From positions 1-64,000 of the forward strand of contig DLLF01000033.1 of assembly GCA_002477945.1 (NCBI GenBank): a stretch of 64,000 bases of DNA. The letters are read 5' to 3'. Origin of the DNA: Bacteroidales bacterium UBA7569. Lineage in GTDB: Bacteria; Bacteroidota; Bacteroidia; Bacteroidales; Paludibacteraceae. Both the position numbers and the translations under genes were made by a program. The notes beneath the pieces were generated by a model that was given only the letters and a program-made list of their open reading frames with translations, did not search any database and had not been told where the DNA came from. Positions 1-8,530 of the stretch are shown in pieces; positions within the stretch are counted from its first letter, which is position 1; each line of letters begins with the position of its first letter.

Positions 1-2
1 AC

Positions 3-35
3 GACCCCTCAAGCACCCCTCGTCGAGACCTGAAT
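3..35 (+). repeat. 11-bp-periodic dispersed array, copy A (3 units)
   Basis: Three contiguous 11-bp units start at 3, 14 and 25. Their shared pattern is S-M-S-M-C-C-T-S-R-A-S, where S is C/G, M is A/C and R is A/G. The array may continue to the left of the window. It belongs to the family also found at 18560, 25759, 36170, 45810, 55208 and 61197. Confidence 0.8.
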
Positions 36-70
36 AGGAGAGCCATAAAATTGAATGATGAGAATCTTAG

Positions 71-112
71 CCCTCCTCTGGAGGAGTTTGGGAAGTCTAA
101 ATCGTCCAATCG
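71..112 (+). repeat. CCTCC/GGAGG dispersed element, copy 1
   Basis: An inverted CCTCC..GGAGG core is followed by a purine-rich stretch and the tail TCTAAATCGTCCAATCG. Related copies are at 221-262 and 55261-55308, and a more distant one at 41284-41380. It is always intergenic here. Function unknown. Confidence 0.55.
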
Positions 113-123
113 TAAATATCTTA

Positions 124-219
124 ACCCTTTCAACCACGCATCAACCGATAAACCGATCAACTCATAAACTTACAACTCTCCACTTCTTTCAACTGTCAAC
201 TCTTGACTTTCAACTCTAC
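124..219 (-). repeat. GTTGA-rich degenerate repeat, copy 1
   Basis: The stretch reads as repeated TCAAC motifs on the plus strand (GTTGA on minus), spaced roughly 8-12 bp apart, for example CAACTGTCAACTC. The same type lies at 18470-18537, also next to an 11-bp-periodic array. Similar GTTGA/TTCAAC repeats are common between genes in Bacteroidetes (general knowledge). Confidence 0.5.
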
Positions 220-220
220 T

Positions 221-262
221 CCCCTCCTTTGGAGGGGAGGGAAAGGGAATGTCTGAATCGTC
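221..262 (+). repeat. CCTCC/GGAGG dispersed element, copy 2
   Basis: Arms CCCCTCC (221-227) and GGAGGGG (231-237) form a perfect 7-bp inverted repeat around TTT. A purine-rich stretch and GTCTGAATCGTCC follow, resembling the tail of copy 1. Confidence 0.5.
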
Positions 263-375
263 CTGTCTGTCTCAATCGGATAAATTTTCCATATATCCTA
301 TTCCGCTGATGGATGGGTCATGTTGGTTTCAATCACTCCGTTCATCCATTAAATGCTGCAACTCGTATAATTCCA

Positions 376-407
376 TTTGGCATTAGTATAAGAAAACACT
401 ACCTTTG
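376..407 (+). promoter_or_regulatory. promoter of malQ (Bacteroidetes type)
   Basis: A -33 TTTG (376-379) and a -7 TACCTTTG (400-407) are separated by 20 bp, matching the Bacteroidetes TTTG-N19-21-TAnnTTTG consensus. The leader to the malQ ATG would be about 30 nt. Confidence 0.65.
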
Positions 408-444
408 CCAATACTTGGTGAAACCTTAAATTTACTACAATTAT

Positions 445-3114
445 ATGACTGTAACGTTTTGTATCAATTATCGGGCAGAGTGGGGACAATCCTTGTGTGT
501 GCTGGCTGATGACCCTGTATTGGGGTGGACAAATGAAAAACCTTTGCCTCTCAAATGTTTGGGTACCGATTTCTGGACAGCAACCGTCCCTGTATCCGAT
601 TTCCTCAAGCAAATCAACTATCGTTATGCCGTTCTCTTGGCGGACGGTAACCTGATCTGCGAAGCAGGTAAGAGTAGAATGGTCGATTTACTACCATCTG
701 ATAAACATATCGTGTTGCACGATTTCTGGCAGGTGGATGACTACGAAAAGGCGTTCCGTTCCACTGCCTTTATGAAAGCCCTCTTCCTACGGGACAAAAA
801 GATAAAAGGAGTGCAGCAGCCCGGTAATGTACGTTTCTCTATAGATGTACCGCAGATTCTTCCCACGCAAGGTGTGGCAGTTGTGGGAAATTCCGAAGAA
901 TTGGGCAAATGGGATGTGACTCGGAAACTGATTCTGTCCGATAAGTACTTCCCCGTTTGGACAGGTTCCATTCAGGCGAACGCAAACGAAATAATAGAAT
1001 ATAAATATGTAATCTATGACCTCAGATCTGGCCAATTGGTAGATATGGAAGCCGGAGAGAACCGACAGGTCTGGGGACTGCAAAGCAAACTGACCGTTAT
1101 TCAAAACGACAGGTGCTTCCGGCGTACACAACCTCGTTGGAAAGGAGCAGGTGTCGCAGTACCGGTATTCTCTCTCCGTTCCGAAGATGACTTCGGTATA
1201 GGCGAGTTCCTCGACTTGAAAAAGTTGGCGGATTGGGCGGCTCTTACAGGGCAGAAAATGATTCAAACCCTTCCCATCAACGATACAACGCTGCTTCATA
1301 CCAATCGGGATTCCTATCCATACAATGCTGTGAGCGTCTTCGCCCTGCACCCCGTCTATCTCAACATTGAAAAGATGGGAAGACTCACACCGGCACAAAA
1401 GAAAAAGTATCTGGCAACAAAAGAAGAATTTAATAAGAAAAAAATAGCCGACTATCAGGTTGTTTACGATGAAAAGATGAAGTACTACAAAGCCATTTAC
1501 AAGGCTGAGAAAGAGGCTGTCTTTTCGTCACCCGAGTTCAAAGAGTTCTTCCGGAAAAACAGAGAATGGCTCGTACCGTATGCCGTATTCTGCTATCTGC
1601 GCGACAAGAATGGTACGCCCCGTTTCTATGATTGGAAACGCTATTCTGCCTACCGGCATAAAGATGTAGAACGTCTCTCGCAACCTGCTGCAAAAGAATA
1701 CGACAAGGTGGCTTTCCACTATTTCCTCCAGTTTCATCTCGATAAACAACTCTCCGAAGCAGTCAACTATGCCCATAGTAAGGGAGTGGCTCTCAAGGGA
1801 GATATCCCTATTGGTATCTCACCCGATTCTGTCGATGCGTGGACAAATCCGGAACTGTTTAATCTCAATTCCTCTGCAGGAGCCCCACCCGATGATTTCA
1901 GTATAAGCGGACAGAACTGGGGTTTCCCCACCTACAACTGGGAGGTCATGGAGAAAGATGGTTTCCGCTGGTGGAAACGGCGTTTCTGCAAAATGGCGGA
2001 TTACTTCGATGCATACCGTATCGACCATATTCTCGGTTTCTTCCGTATATGGCAGATGCCAAAATCTGCCGTGTGGGGACTCACGGGGCATTTCTGTCCG
2101 GCTCTGCCCTATTCCATGCAGGATCTTTGGAATATGGGTGTCAAGTTGGACGAAGATCGTTTGGTGAAGCCATATATACGTTCCAACTTCCTGGGAGAAG
2201 TGTTTGGAGAAGATACCGGTTATGCAAAAGACAAGTTCCTGAATACAAACGATGGTTATATTTATTGGTTCAAAGAAGAATTCGATACACAACTCAAAGT
2301 GCAAGAGTACTTTGAGAATAATCATCTGACCGACGAACGCAGCATCCGATTGCGTGATGCACTCTACTATTTGCATTGCGAAGTGTTGTTTGTGCGCGAC
2401 CAAGCCGATCCCGCCCTTCTTCATCCGCGTATTTCTCTCTTCAACTCACATAGTTACAACGAATTGTGGGACGATCAGAAAAAGTTGCTTGCCGATATCC
2501 ACAACGATTACTTCTATCATCGGCACAACGATTTCTGGTACCGATCCGCAATGAAGAAACTGCCTACGCTCATCAGTGCCACCGATATGCTTGTTTGTGG
2601 CGAAGATTTGGGTATGGTGCCTGCGTGTGTTCCGCAGGTTATGCACCGGCTCAACATCCTTTCCTTGGAAATACAGCGCATGCCTAAAGATCCAAACGTA
2701 ACGTTTGCTCACCCTGCCGATGCACCCTATCTCAGCGTTTGCACCACGGGGACACACGATATGAACCCGCTGCGGGCTTGGTGGGAAGAAGATCGGGCGA
2801 AAACGCAGCGTTTCTACAACGAACAAATGGGCTGGTTCGGCGAAGCACCAAAAGAGATGTCGGGCGAAATAGCCGCATTCATCATCAACCAGCACATGTA
2901 TAGTCCTGCTATATGGGTGATTCTTCCCTTGCAGGATTGGCTGGCAATCAACGAAAAGGTACGCCTCGGGGATGCGCATGCAGAGCGAATCAACCTGCCG
3001 GAAAATCCTCGTCATTTCTGGTGCTACCGTATGCACCTTACGATAGAGAATTTGCTCACGAAAGACGAATTGAACCGGCAGATAACGGAATTGGTCAATA
3101 GACGTTTCTCATAA
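445..3114 (+). CDS. malQ: 4-alpha-glucanotransferase (amylomaltase) with starch-binding domains
   Basis: GH77 disproportionating enzyme that transfers 1,4-alpha-glucan segments in glycogen and maltodextrin metabolism. Residues 1-220 look like two CBM20-type starch-binding modules; the catalytic domain follows from about 225. Visible GH77 signatures are DIPIGISPDSVDAW, AYRIDHILGFFR (nucleophile Asp), CGEDLGMVP and TGTHDMNPLRAW. The 889-aa length fits the long CBM20-bearing MalQ of Bacteroidetes, not the roughly 500-690-aa bare enzyme. There is no signal peptide, so it should be cytoplasmic. The next gene starts at the base after its stop. A GH13 amylase at 8531-10204 is a likely partner. Confidence 0.95.
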   Translation: MTVTFCINYRAEWGQSLCVLADDPVLGWTNEKPLPLKCLGTDFWTATVPVSDFLKQINYRYAVLLADGNLICEAGKSRMVDLLPSDKHIVLHDFWQVDDYEKAFRSTAFMKALFLRDKKIKGVQQPGNVRFSIDVPQILPTQGVAVVGNSEELGKWDVTRKLILSDKYFPVWTGSIQANANEIIEYKYVIYDLRSGQLVDMEAGENRQVWGLQSKLTVIQNDRCFRRTQPRWKGAGVAVPVFSLRSEDDFGIGEFLDLKKLADWAALTGQKMIQTLPINDTTLLHTNRDSYPYNAVSVFALHPVYLNIEKMGRLTPAQKKKYLATKEEFNKKKIADYQVVYDEKMKYYKAIYKAEKEAVFSSPEFKEFFRKNREWLVPYAVFCYLRDKNGTPRFYDWKRYSAYRHKDVERLSQPAAKEYDKVAFHYFLQFHLDKQLSEAVNYAHSKGVALKGDIPIGISPDSVDAWTNPELFNLNSSAGAPPDDFSISGQNWGFPTYNWEVMEKDGFRWWKRRFCKMADYFDAYRIDHILGFFRIWQMPKSAVWGLTGHFCPALPYSMQDLWNMGVKLDEDRLVKPYIRSNFLGEVFGEDTGYAKDKFLNTNDGYIYWFKEEFDTQLKVQEYFENNHLTDERSIRLRDALYYLHCEVLFVRDQADPALLHPRISLFNSHSYNELWDDQKKLLADIHNDYFYHRHNDFWYRSAMKKLPTLISATDMLVCGEDLGMVPACVPQVMHRLNILSLEIQRMPKDPNVTFAHPADAPYLSVCTTGTHDMNPLRAWWEEDRAKTQRFYNEQMGWFGEAPKEMSGEIAAFIINQHMYSPAIWVILPLQDWLAINEKVRLGDAHAERINLPENPRHFWCYRMHLTIENLLTKDELNRQITELVNRRFS

Positions 3115-3486
3115 ATGGCGCAGCATAACGAACTCGGCAAGGAAGGGGAACTGTTGGCGCAGAAATATCTTATTAAGAAACGCTATAAGATATTGCAAAC
3201 CAATTGGAAATTGGGCAATATAGAGGTTGACATCATTGCACGGACAAAGAAGACAATTGTATTCGTAGAGGTCAAAACACGCTCTTCTGAAGTATTTCGA
3301 CTGCCTGAACAGGCGGTTGATTTGCATCGGCAACGCCGGCTTACTATGGCGGCTGATTCCTTTATGAAGCAATTCCCTGATAAGTACGAAGCAAGATTCG
3401 ATATTATCGCCGTTGTGATGGAAAACGGAAGCACGGAAATCCGACATACCATAGACGCTTTCTGCCCGGTACCAAAATACTATTGA
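3115..3486 (+). CDS. YraN-like UPF0102 family protein (predicted nuclease fold)
   Basis: A 123-aa protein of the UPF0102/YraN family. It begins with the typical NELGKEGELLAQKYL helix and carries NIEVDIIART followed by VFVEVKTRS, the D..ExK pattern of a Holliday-junction-resolvase-like nuclease fold. Activity has not been firmly established for the family. The ATG directly follows the malQ stop with no gap, so the two genes are co-transcribed and probably translationally coupled. Confidence 0.9.
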   Translation: MAQHNELGKEGELLAQKYLIKKRYKILQTNWKLGNIEVDIIARTKKTIVFVEVKTRSSEVFRLPEQAVDLHRQRRLTMAADSFMKQFPDKYEARFDIIAVVMENGSTEIRHTIDAFCPVPKYY

Positions 3487-3555
3487 GCCGCATTATCGGA
3501 TATGTTGCTGTCCCTCTGTGCCATAGTAAAATGAGACGCAAGGGGACAATGGTAT

Positions 3556-5535
3556 TTATTTCAGATTCTCTAACTGTTGCCGGATCTTGTTGCCAAGAGC
3601 CGTCTTGCGCTTGATATGGTCTGATACTGCCTTGACAAACGAGTTATTCTCAAAACTGCCTCGGACATATTCGAAATCCGACACTTGCTGCGAGCGGTCG
3701 CCGTCCACGCCGAAGCCCGTCTGACTGTTGAGGTTAAACTCTTTCTTTGCATCTTCGTACACCATCTTGTCCAGTTTTATCACCGCATCCTGCCAACGGT
3801 TGATGCTTTGCAAGACCAGATCGAGCGATACCTTGTCCACGCTGCAACCCCATATCTGCTGCAGTTTGTCTACCGCCCATGTCCATTCGTAGATGTAGTA
3901 GTTTTCGTGCATTTGTCGGAAGCGGTCTTGTATCTGGATGTAACTCATTCCGCCCTTTTCGATGTCGTCCATCAGGCGTGTAACCTCGCTGCGCGGGGCA
4001 ATCAGTCCCGCCAGATCCACCCAGTCGCCCAAGCCGACCTCAGTATCGGGTTTCAACGCCTTGTGCAGGTCGTTCAAAGAATGAATATCTGCCTTTTCTG
4101 TTCTGGAAATCAGTGAGTTGCCAAGAAACTTGGTGATGCCTATCGTGTAGAGCATATCGCCGTGTACGAGCGACGAATTGCGGATTTTGCAGTTGTTGTA
4201 GCCATAGACCTCGGTATTCATACCGCTCAGCGTCTGCAACTCTTTCAGTATCTCTCGCCCGCGCCACATCTTCTGTACCGTATAGGGCGACAGCAGGTTG
4301 AAATTGATAAAATCCAACTTGTCGGGGTCTTTGCGATTGTCGCGCTTGGGCCATTTCTGCGCATCGCGTATTGTACCCACCGTACGCAGGTTGGCACCCG
4401 GCACGAGGTATGATTCCGACTGGTTCTCAATCAGATACGAAAATGGCAGTTCGCTGGTGTCGGCGTGGTTGGTGTGCCGCCCCATCACGAGCGAGAACGC
4501 CCCGATCTTCGACGGCCACAGCAGGTAACTGTCCGAAGTGGTCTTTGCCCCGCGTTCCGCCACACCCTGGTGGATAGGCCCCAGTTTGTACATATGGTTC
4601 GACTGGTTGCTGCCCGAACCTGCATTCAGGAACGAGAACATACCCGCAATAAGCAGGGTCGATTTGTGGTGCGTTACCGTGTAGGGACCGGCGAAGATCG
4701 CACACGCCTCGCCGTGCATACCCTGGCAGTTGCTGAAAAACAGCGATTCCCCCGCCGAGTAGTGTTTGTCGAAGATACAGCCTTGCCCTACAAAACATTT
4801 GTCCACAAGGGTTGAGTCGCCTATTTCCACACCCGAAGCAATGATAAAATCGGTACATTTGACGCCCGAACCGAGTTTGGTAGGCGCAAACTTATTCGAG
4901 TTGACCGTACCGTTTTTCAGGCGTGATACGCCTGTCAGTTCGGCATAATCGCCGATACGTGTGTTCTTGATACTGCCGCAGTTGAGGATACATACGTGTT
5001 CACCGATTTCGCCGATTTCGCTAGCCTGCGACTCGGCATAATCGTCTATCATCTTGTCGAGAACCGCGATCATCTTCGGGCGATGGCGGTACAGCGTCAT
5101 CACGTATGCCAGGCTGGCACTCAGATGGTTAAAAATCGGTATCTCACGCCCGCCGCCTTCGTTCATCACGGGTACGCGCACCCCGTTGCCGAATGTAGTG
5201 CGCCCATCCACCAGAATGGCGTTCACGTTCTCGATACATGTGTCCGCCCCGATGCGGTAGTTGGCGATATAGTTGTGTATATTATATAGGTGTACGTTGT
5301 CGCCAATCTCGCAGTTGTGAATGGTAGCGTGGTAGATACCCGAGTGGACGCTCAGCCCTCCGGGCAGTTCGAACTCACGCACAAACTTACCCATTTTCAC
5401 CACACCCGAGAAATGGGCATCGCGCACGTATTGCGGGTCGAAACCGTCTTTGACATATACATCCGCCCAATTCTTTGCGTCGCACCCCTGCGCGACTAAT
5501 TGCTGTTGTTCTGTTGTCGTTAAATTTCTATACAT
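3556..5535 (-). CDS. DUF4954 family protein, left-handed beta-helix type
   Basis: A 659-aa protein recognised as DUF4954, a Bacteroidetes/spirochaete family of unknown function. The N-terminal two thirds show hexapeptide-like periodicity (IHNCEIGDNVHLYNI, IGDYAELTGVS, GSGVKCTDFI, IGDSTLVDKC), typical of the left-handed parallel beta-helix of acyl- and nucleotidyl-transferases. The C-terminal part is helical. A longer frame with a GTG start at 5553 exists, but the ATG at 5535 lies one base after the rmuC stop and is preferred. Convergent with yraN. A sugar- or acyl-transfer role is possible but unproven. Confidence 0.8.
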   Translation of the reverse strand: MYRNLTTTEQQQLVAQGCDAKNWADVYVKDGFDPQYVRDAHFSGVVKMGKFVREFELPGGLSVHSGIYHATIHNCEIGDNVHLYNIHNYIANYRIGADTCIENVNAILVDGRTTFGNGVRVPVMNEGGGREIPIFNHLSASLAYVMTLYRHRPKMIAVLDKMIDDYAESQASEIGEIGEHVCILNCGSIKNTRIGDYAELTGVSRLKNGTVNSNKFAPTKLGSGVKCTDFIIASGVEIGDSTLVDKCFVGQGCIFDKHYSAGESLFFSNCQGMHGEACAIFAGPYTVTHHKSTLLIAGMFSFLNAGSGSNQSNHMYKLGPIHQGVAERGAKTTSDSYLLWPSKIGAFSLVMGRHTNHADTSELPFSYLIENQSESYLVPGANLRTVGTIRDAQKWPKRDNRKDPDKLDFINFNLLSPYTVQKMWRGREILKELQTLSGMNTEVYGYNNCKIRNSSLVHGDMLYTIGITKFLGNSLISRTEKADIHSLNDLHKALKPDTEVGLGDWVDLAGLIAPRSEVTRLMDDIEKGGMSYIQIQDRFRQMHENYYIYEWTWAVDKLQQIWGCSVDKVSLDLVLQSINRWQDAVIKLDKMVYEDAKKEFNLNSQTGFGVDGDRSQQVSDFEYVRGSFENNSFVKAVSDHIKRKTALGNKIRQQLENLK

Positions 5536-5536
5536 A

Positions 5537-6934
5537 TCACTCGCTGCTTTCACCTGTGTTCAAAGTACGTAACTTTGCTTTCTTCGTACTGCTTATCCCT
5601 AATTCTTTCAACTTCTCTATTCTGCGCAAGATGTTTCCTTGTCCGTCAATCAGTTGCCCTTTACCTTTCTGATACGTGGACATGGCGGTATCCAATTGTC
5701 TTCCCAGCGTATCGTAGGTCTCGGACACCACCACCACCTTGTCATATAGTGCCGAAGCCGCCTCCAATATCTTCTTGCAGTTATCCTCTTGCCGGGTATT
5801 CTGCCACGTTTGAAGCACTAAATGCAGTGTCATCATCAAGTTTGTGGGATTTACTATAATAACTCCCTGCCGGAAAGCCTCCTGCCCTAAGGAAGGATCA
5901 TAGTTCATAGCCATAATGTAAGAACCTTCATTGGGAACGAACATCAGAACATAATTCATGGAAGAGGGTACATACTTCGGATAATCTTTTTGTGCCAATT
6001 CTTTAACGTGCCTCCTTACCGATTCAAAATTCTTCCTTACGGCATTCTGTCTCTCCTCCTCATTGGCTGCGCCTAATGCATCTGTATAGTCTTTCAACGA
6101 TACTTTGGAATCCACTATGATATGCTTCCCATCAGAGCAATTGATGACCACGTCAGGACGGAGTTCATTGCCTTTCTCGCTGCGGAAACTCTCCTGTTTG
6201 GAGTATTCAATGCCCTCACGTAACCCGCTCCCTTGTAGAATATCATCCAACACCTGCTCCCCCCAATCACCGTGAACCTTGCCGCGATTTTTCAATGCAT
6301 CCGCCAAGTTGTTGGCGTCTTTGCCCAATTGCTGGGTTTGGTTCACCATATTCTGTATGGCACCTTGCAAGGTGGCATTGCTCTGTTCATTCGATGAACG
6401 CGTCTCTGTCATCAGCTTCCGCACATTCTCCATTTCCTTTTGGATAGGATCCAATAATTGCCCCACGCTCTGCTTATTGGCACTGCTCAAATCTTCAGCC
6501 CGTTCTTTCAAAAGACGCCGAGAGGTTGTGTCAAATTTCTCAACGAGGAGTTCCAATTGTTTCTGCTCATATCTTTCCCGCGCTTGTTTCTCTGTTTCTT
6601 TTTCCTTCTCATGTTGCTGTTTGCTCTCTGCAAACATGGCATTTGCTTTGTCGGCCTCTGCTGTCCATCGATATACTTCACGTTCTGCTGTCTTCACCTG
6701 TTCTTGCAACTCATTGTTCTCTTGCTCCAAACTGGTCCGCTTTTTCTCCAACTGATCAATTTTCTCTTGTTGGTGCAGAATCTCACTGTGAATCTTCTCT
6801 ATTTCAAGCTGCTTGTTGTTTACGGCAATCTCTATGGCTTGCCGTTTGTTGTTGCGCTCCAGGTAGTAAGTGATAATGGCTGCTATTGTGGCACCTGCTA
6901 TTCCGCCGCCCAATAAACATAATATGAGTTCCAT
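5537..6934 (-). CDS. rmuC: DNA recombination protein RmuC homologue
   Basis: A 465-aa RmuC family protein. An N-terminal membrane anchor (LILCLLGGGIAGATIAAI) is followed by a long coiled coil at about residues 25-150. The conserved RmuC domain comes next, with GKVHGDWGEQVLDDIL and the PD-(D/E)xK-like patch DVVINCSDGKHIIVDSKVS. In other bacteria RmuC limits inversion events and is thought to act as a nuclease. The stop is one base before the DUF4954 ATG, so both share a transcript. Confidence 0.93.
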   Translation of the reverse strand: MELILCLLGGGIAGATIAAIITYYLERNNKRQAIEIAVNNKQLEIEKIHSEILHQQEKIDQLEKKRTSLEQENNELQEQVKTAEREVYRWTAEADKANAMFAESKQQHEKEKETEKQARERYEQKQLELLVEKFDTTSRRLLKERAEDLSSANKQSVGQLLDPIQKEMENVRKLMTETRSSNEQSNATLQGAIQNMVNQTQQLGKDANNLADALKNRGKVHGDWGEQVLDDILQGSGLREGIEYSKQESFRSEKGNELRPDVVINCSDGKHIIVDSKVSLKDYTDALGAANEEERQNAVRKNFESVRRHVKELAQKDYPKYVPSSMNYVLMFVPNEGSYIMAMNYDPSLGQEAFRQGVIIVNPTNLMMTLHLVLQTWQNTRQEDNCKKILEAASALYDKVVVVSETYDTLGRQLDTAMSTYQKGKGQLIDGQGNILRRIEKLKELGISSTKKAKLRTLNTGESSE

Positions 6935-6954
6935 CTTGTCTGTTGGTTGATTTA

Positions 6955-7518
6955 TTATTGCATATATTTCTTCAGTGCTTCATATAAAATATGAGTCGGA
7001 AGTCCCATTACGTTATAGAACGATCCGACTGTCTTTTCTACGCCGACATAGCCTATCCATTCTTGTACACCATAGGCACCCGCCTTGTCTAAAGGGAGAT
7101 ATTTCTCCACATAGTATTCTATTTCGTCTTCCGTGAGGTGCTTGAATATTACGTCTGTTCTGTCTGACAATGTTTCCTGAGAATGGCTCGTGGTCAGGCT
7201 TATAGCGGTGTACACTTGGTGCGTTCTGCCCGATAGCAAACGTAACATTCGTTTCGCATCGGCTTTGTCCTTTGGCTTGCCTAACATTGTTCCGTCAAGC
7301 CAAACAATCGTATCTGCCGTAATCAACACTTCATCTTCCTGCAATAGTGCTTTGTAGGCATCCGCTTTTTCTTGGCAGATGTAGCGTGGTATGTCTTCGC
7401 CCTGCAAATCCGCTGGGAAATGTTCGTCACATTCCGTGTGTACGATGGTGTAAGGGATATTTAGCCCCGATAACAACTCGCGCCTTCTTGGAGAATTGCT
7501 TCCTAATAATATCTTCAT
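6955..7518 (-). CDS. maf: Maf family nucleoside triphosphate pyrophosphatase
   Basis: A 187-aa Maf/YhdE-type house-cleaning pyrophosphatase for modified or non-canonical NTPs. The signature SNSPRRRELLSGL lies directly at the N-terminus. ADTIVWLDG and KPKDKADAKRML are the other conserved blocks, and GAYGVQEWIGYVGVE is near the C-terminus. A TTG start at 7533 would add five residues and overlap the upstream stop. The ATG at 7518 places the signature at the usual position. It lies 11 bp downstream of the UbiA-type gene. Confidence 0.93.
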   Translation of the reverse strand: MKILLGSNSPRRRELLSGLNIPYTIVHTECDEHFPADLQGEDIPRYICQEKADAYKALLQEDEVLITADTIVWLDGTMLGKPKDKADAKRMLRLLSGRTHQVYTAISLTTSHSQETLSDRTDVIFKHLTEDEIEYYVEKYLPLDKAGAYGVQEWIGYVGVEKTVGSFYNVMGLPTHILYEALKKYMQ

Positions 7519-7529
7519 GTCTTGTATAA

Positions 7530-8489
7530 TCAATGAAGTTGTGTGTAAATGACGATGCTGAAAAGCAGTCCCAAGAACATGATGAATTTCATCAATTGCT
7601 GTGCCGTCCGATAGTCCGATGGTATCTTTGCCGCAATCACAAGGGCGATGTCACACAAGCAGGGAACTATCATACCGAAGATCAAGTATCTGTAAGGAAG
7701 ACTCAGCCAGCCTGTGATACCCAATCTGTTGGCAAACAAGTAAACAAAATATCCCATACCTCCGCAGGCTGCTATAATGAGAACTACCACAATCGCCTTT
7801 GTCCATGCCGTTCCCAACATAACAGGCAGGGTGTGGCACTCCAATTCTCTGTCGCCTGCCTCGTCCTGCATATCTTTGATTATTTCTCGGATTAGGGTAA
7901 GCAGGAAAGCAAACAAGGAGAACACACCGATCCATAGATATAAATCATGCACCAGATGGGTGTAAGATAGTATATCTCCGTAACGATATCTCAACATGGC
8001 AACGTTGGCAATGGCAACAACCAAAGGAACAAGACCGGCGGCAAGACTTACAATCAAATTCCCCACTATAAACTGACGTTTATAAGACGATGAGTAGAAC
8101 CAAAGCAAACCGGGAGTGAAAACAAAGATAAGACCTAATGACCAACTGCGAACCATAATGGCGACTGCGAGTCCCGAAAGTACACCTATCACGGTCATAA
8201 CCTGATGACAGAGCATGGCAGTCGGTTTGCTGATGCTGCGAGTTACAATTTGTTTCTCGGGGCGGTTGATAGCATCTATACGTACGTCAAAATAATCATT
8301 TATGGCATATCCGCCTGCCGCCACGAACACTACCCCCATAATTAGCAGGCAGAGCATATAAGTCGGCAGTTGTTCCCCATAGTACGATACGCCTAAAACG
8401 GGGAGAGCCACCATCTTTTCCATCAGCCACATAATGAATACTATAAAGAGCAGATTCTGCCAACGGACGAGTTGTAATATCGCTTTCAT
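7530..8489 (-). CDS. UbiA family prenyltransferase
   Basis: A 319-aa polytopic membrane protein of the UbiA superfamily. Two Asp-rich Mg-prenyl-diphosphate sites are visible: NDYFDVRIDAINRP (about residue 84) and DMQDEAGDRELE (about 204). In Bacteroidetes this branch is annotated as geranylgeranylglycerol-phosphate geranylgeranyltransferase-like, but the acceptor cannot be read from sequence. About eight or nine hydrophobic segments are present. It is followed 11 bp later by maf. Confidence 0.85.
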   Translation of the reverse strand: MKAILQLVRWQNLLFIVFIMWLMEKMVALPVLGVSYYGEQLPTYMLCLLIMGVVFVAAGGYAINDYFDVRIDAINRPEKQIVTRSISKPTAMLCHQVMTVIGVLSGLAVAIMVRSWSLGLIFVFTPGLLWFYSSSYKRQFIVGNLIVSLAAGLVPLVVAIANVAMLRYRYGDILSYTHLVHDLYLWIGVFSLFAFLLTLIREIIKDMQDEAGDRELECHTLPVMLGTAWTKAIVVVLIIAACGGMGYFVYLFANRLGITGWLSLPYRYLIFGMIVPCLCDIALVIAAKIPSDYRTAQQLMKFIMFLGLLFSIVIYTQLH

Positions 8490-8530
8490 ATAGGTATGGT
8501 GTTTGGGTTATAATTTCTATAGGTAGTGAA

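Larger units (their letters stand above)
1..444. other. intergenic region built of three repeat types, with malQ promoter
   Basis: No convincing gene is seen. From left to right the region holds an 11-bp-periodic array (3-35), a CCTCC/GGAGG element (71-112), a GTTGA-rich element read on the minus strand (124-219), a second CCTCC/GGAGG element (221-262) and the malQ promoter (376-407). The open frame at 55-309 runs through these repeats and has no protein-like composition. Confidence 0.6.

Noticed and set aside
55..309. 84-codon plus-strand open frame
   Set aside because: It runs through CCTCC/GGAGG and TCAAC repeats, has low-complexity Thr/Leu/Ser content and no protein family resemblance.
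3487..3555. Possible terminator between yraN-like and DUF4954 genes
   Set aside because: TGTCCCT and AGGGGACA could pair, but across a long loop with a bulge and without T-runs; too weak to call.
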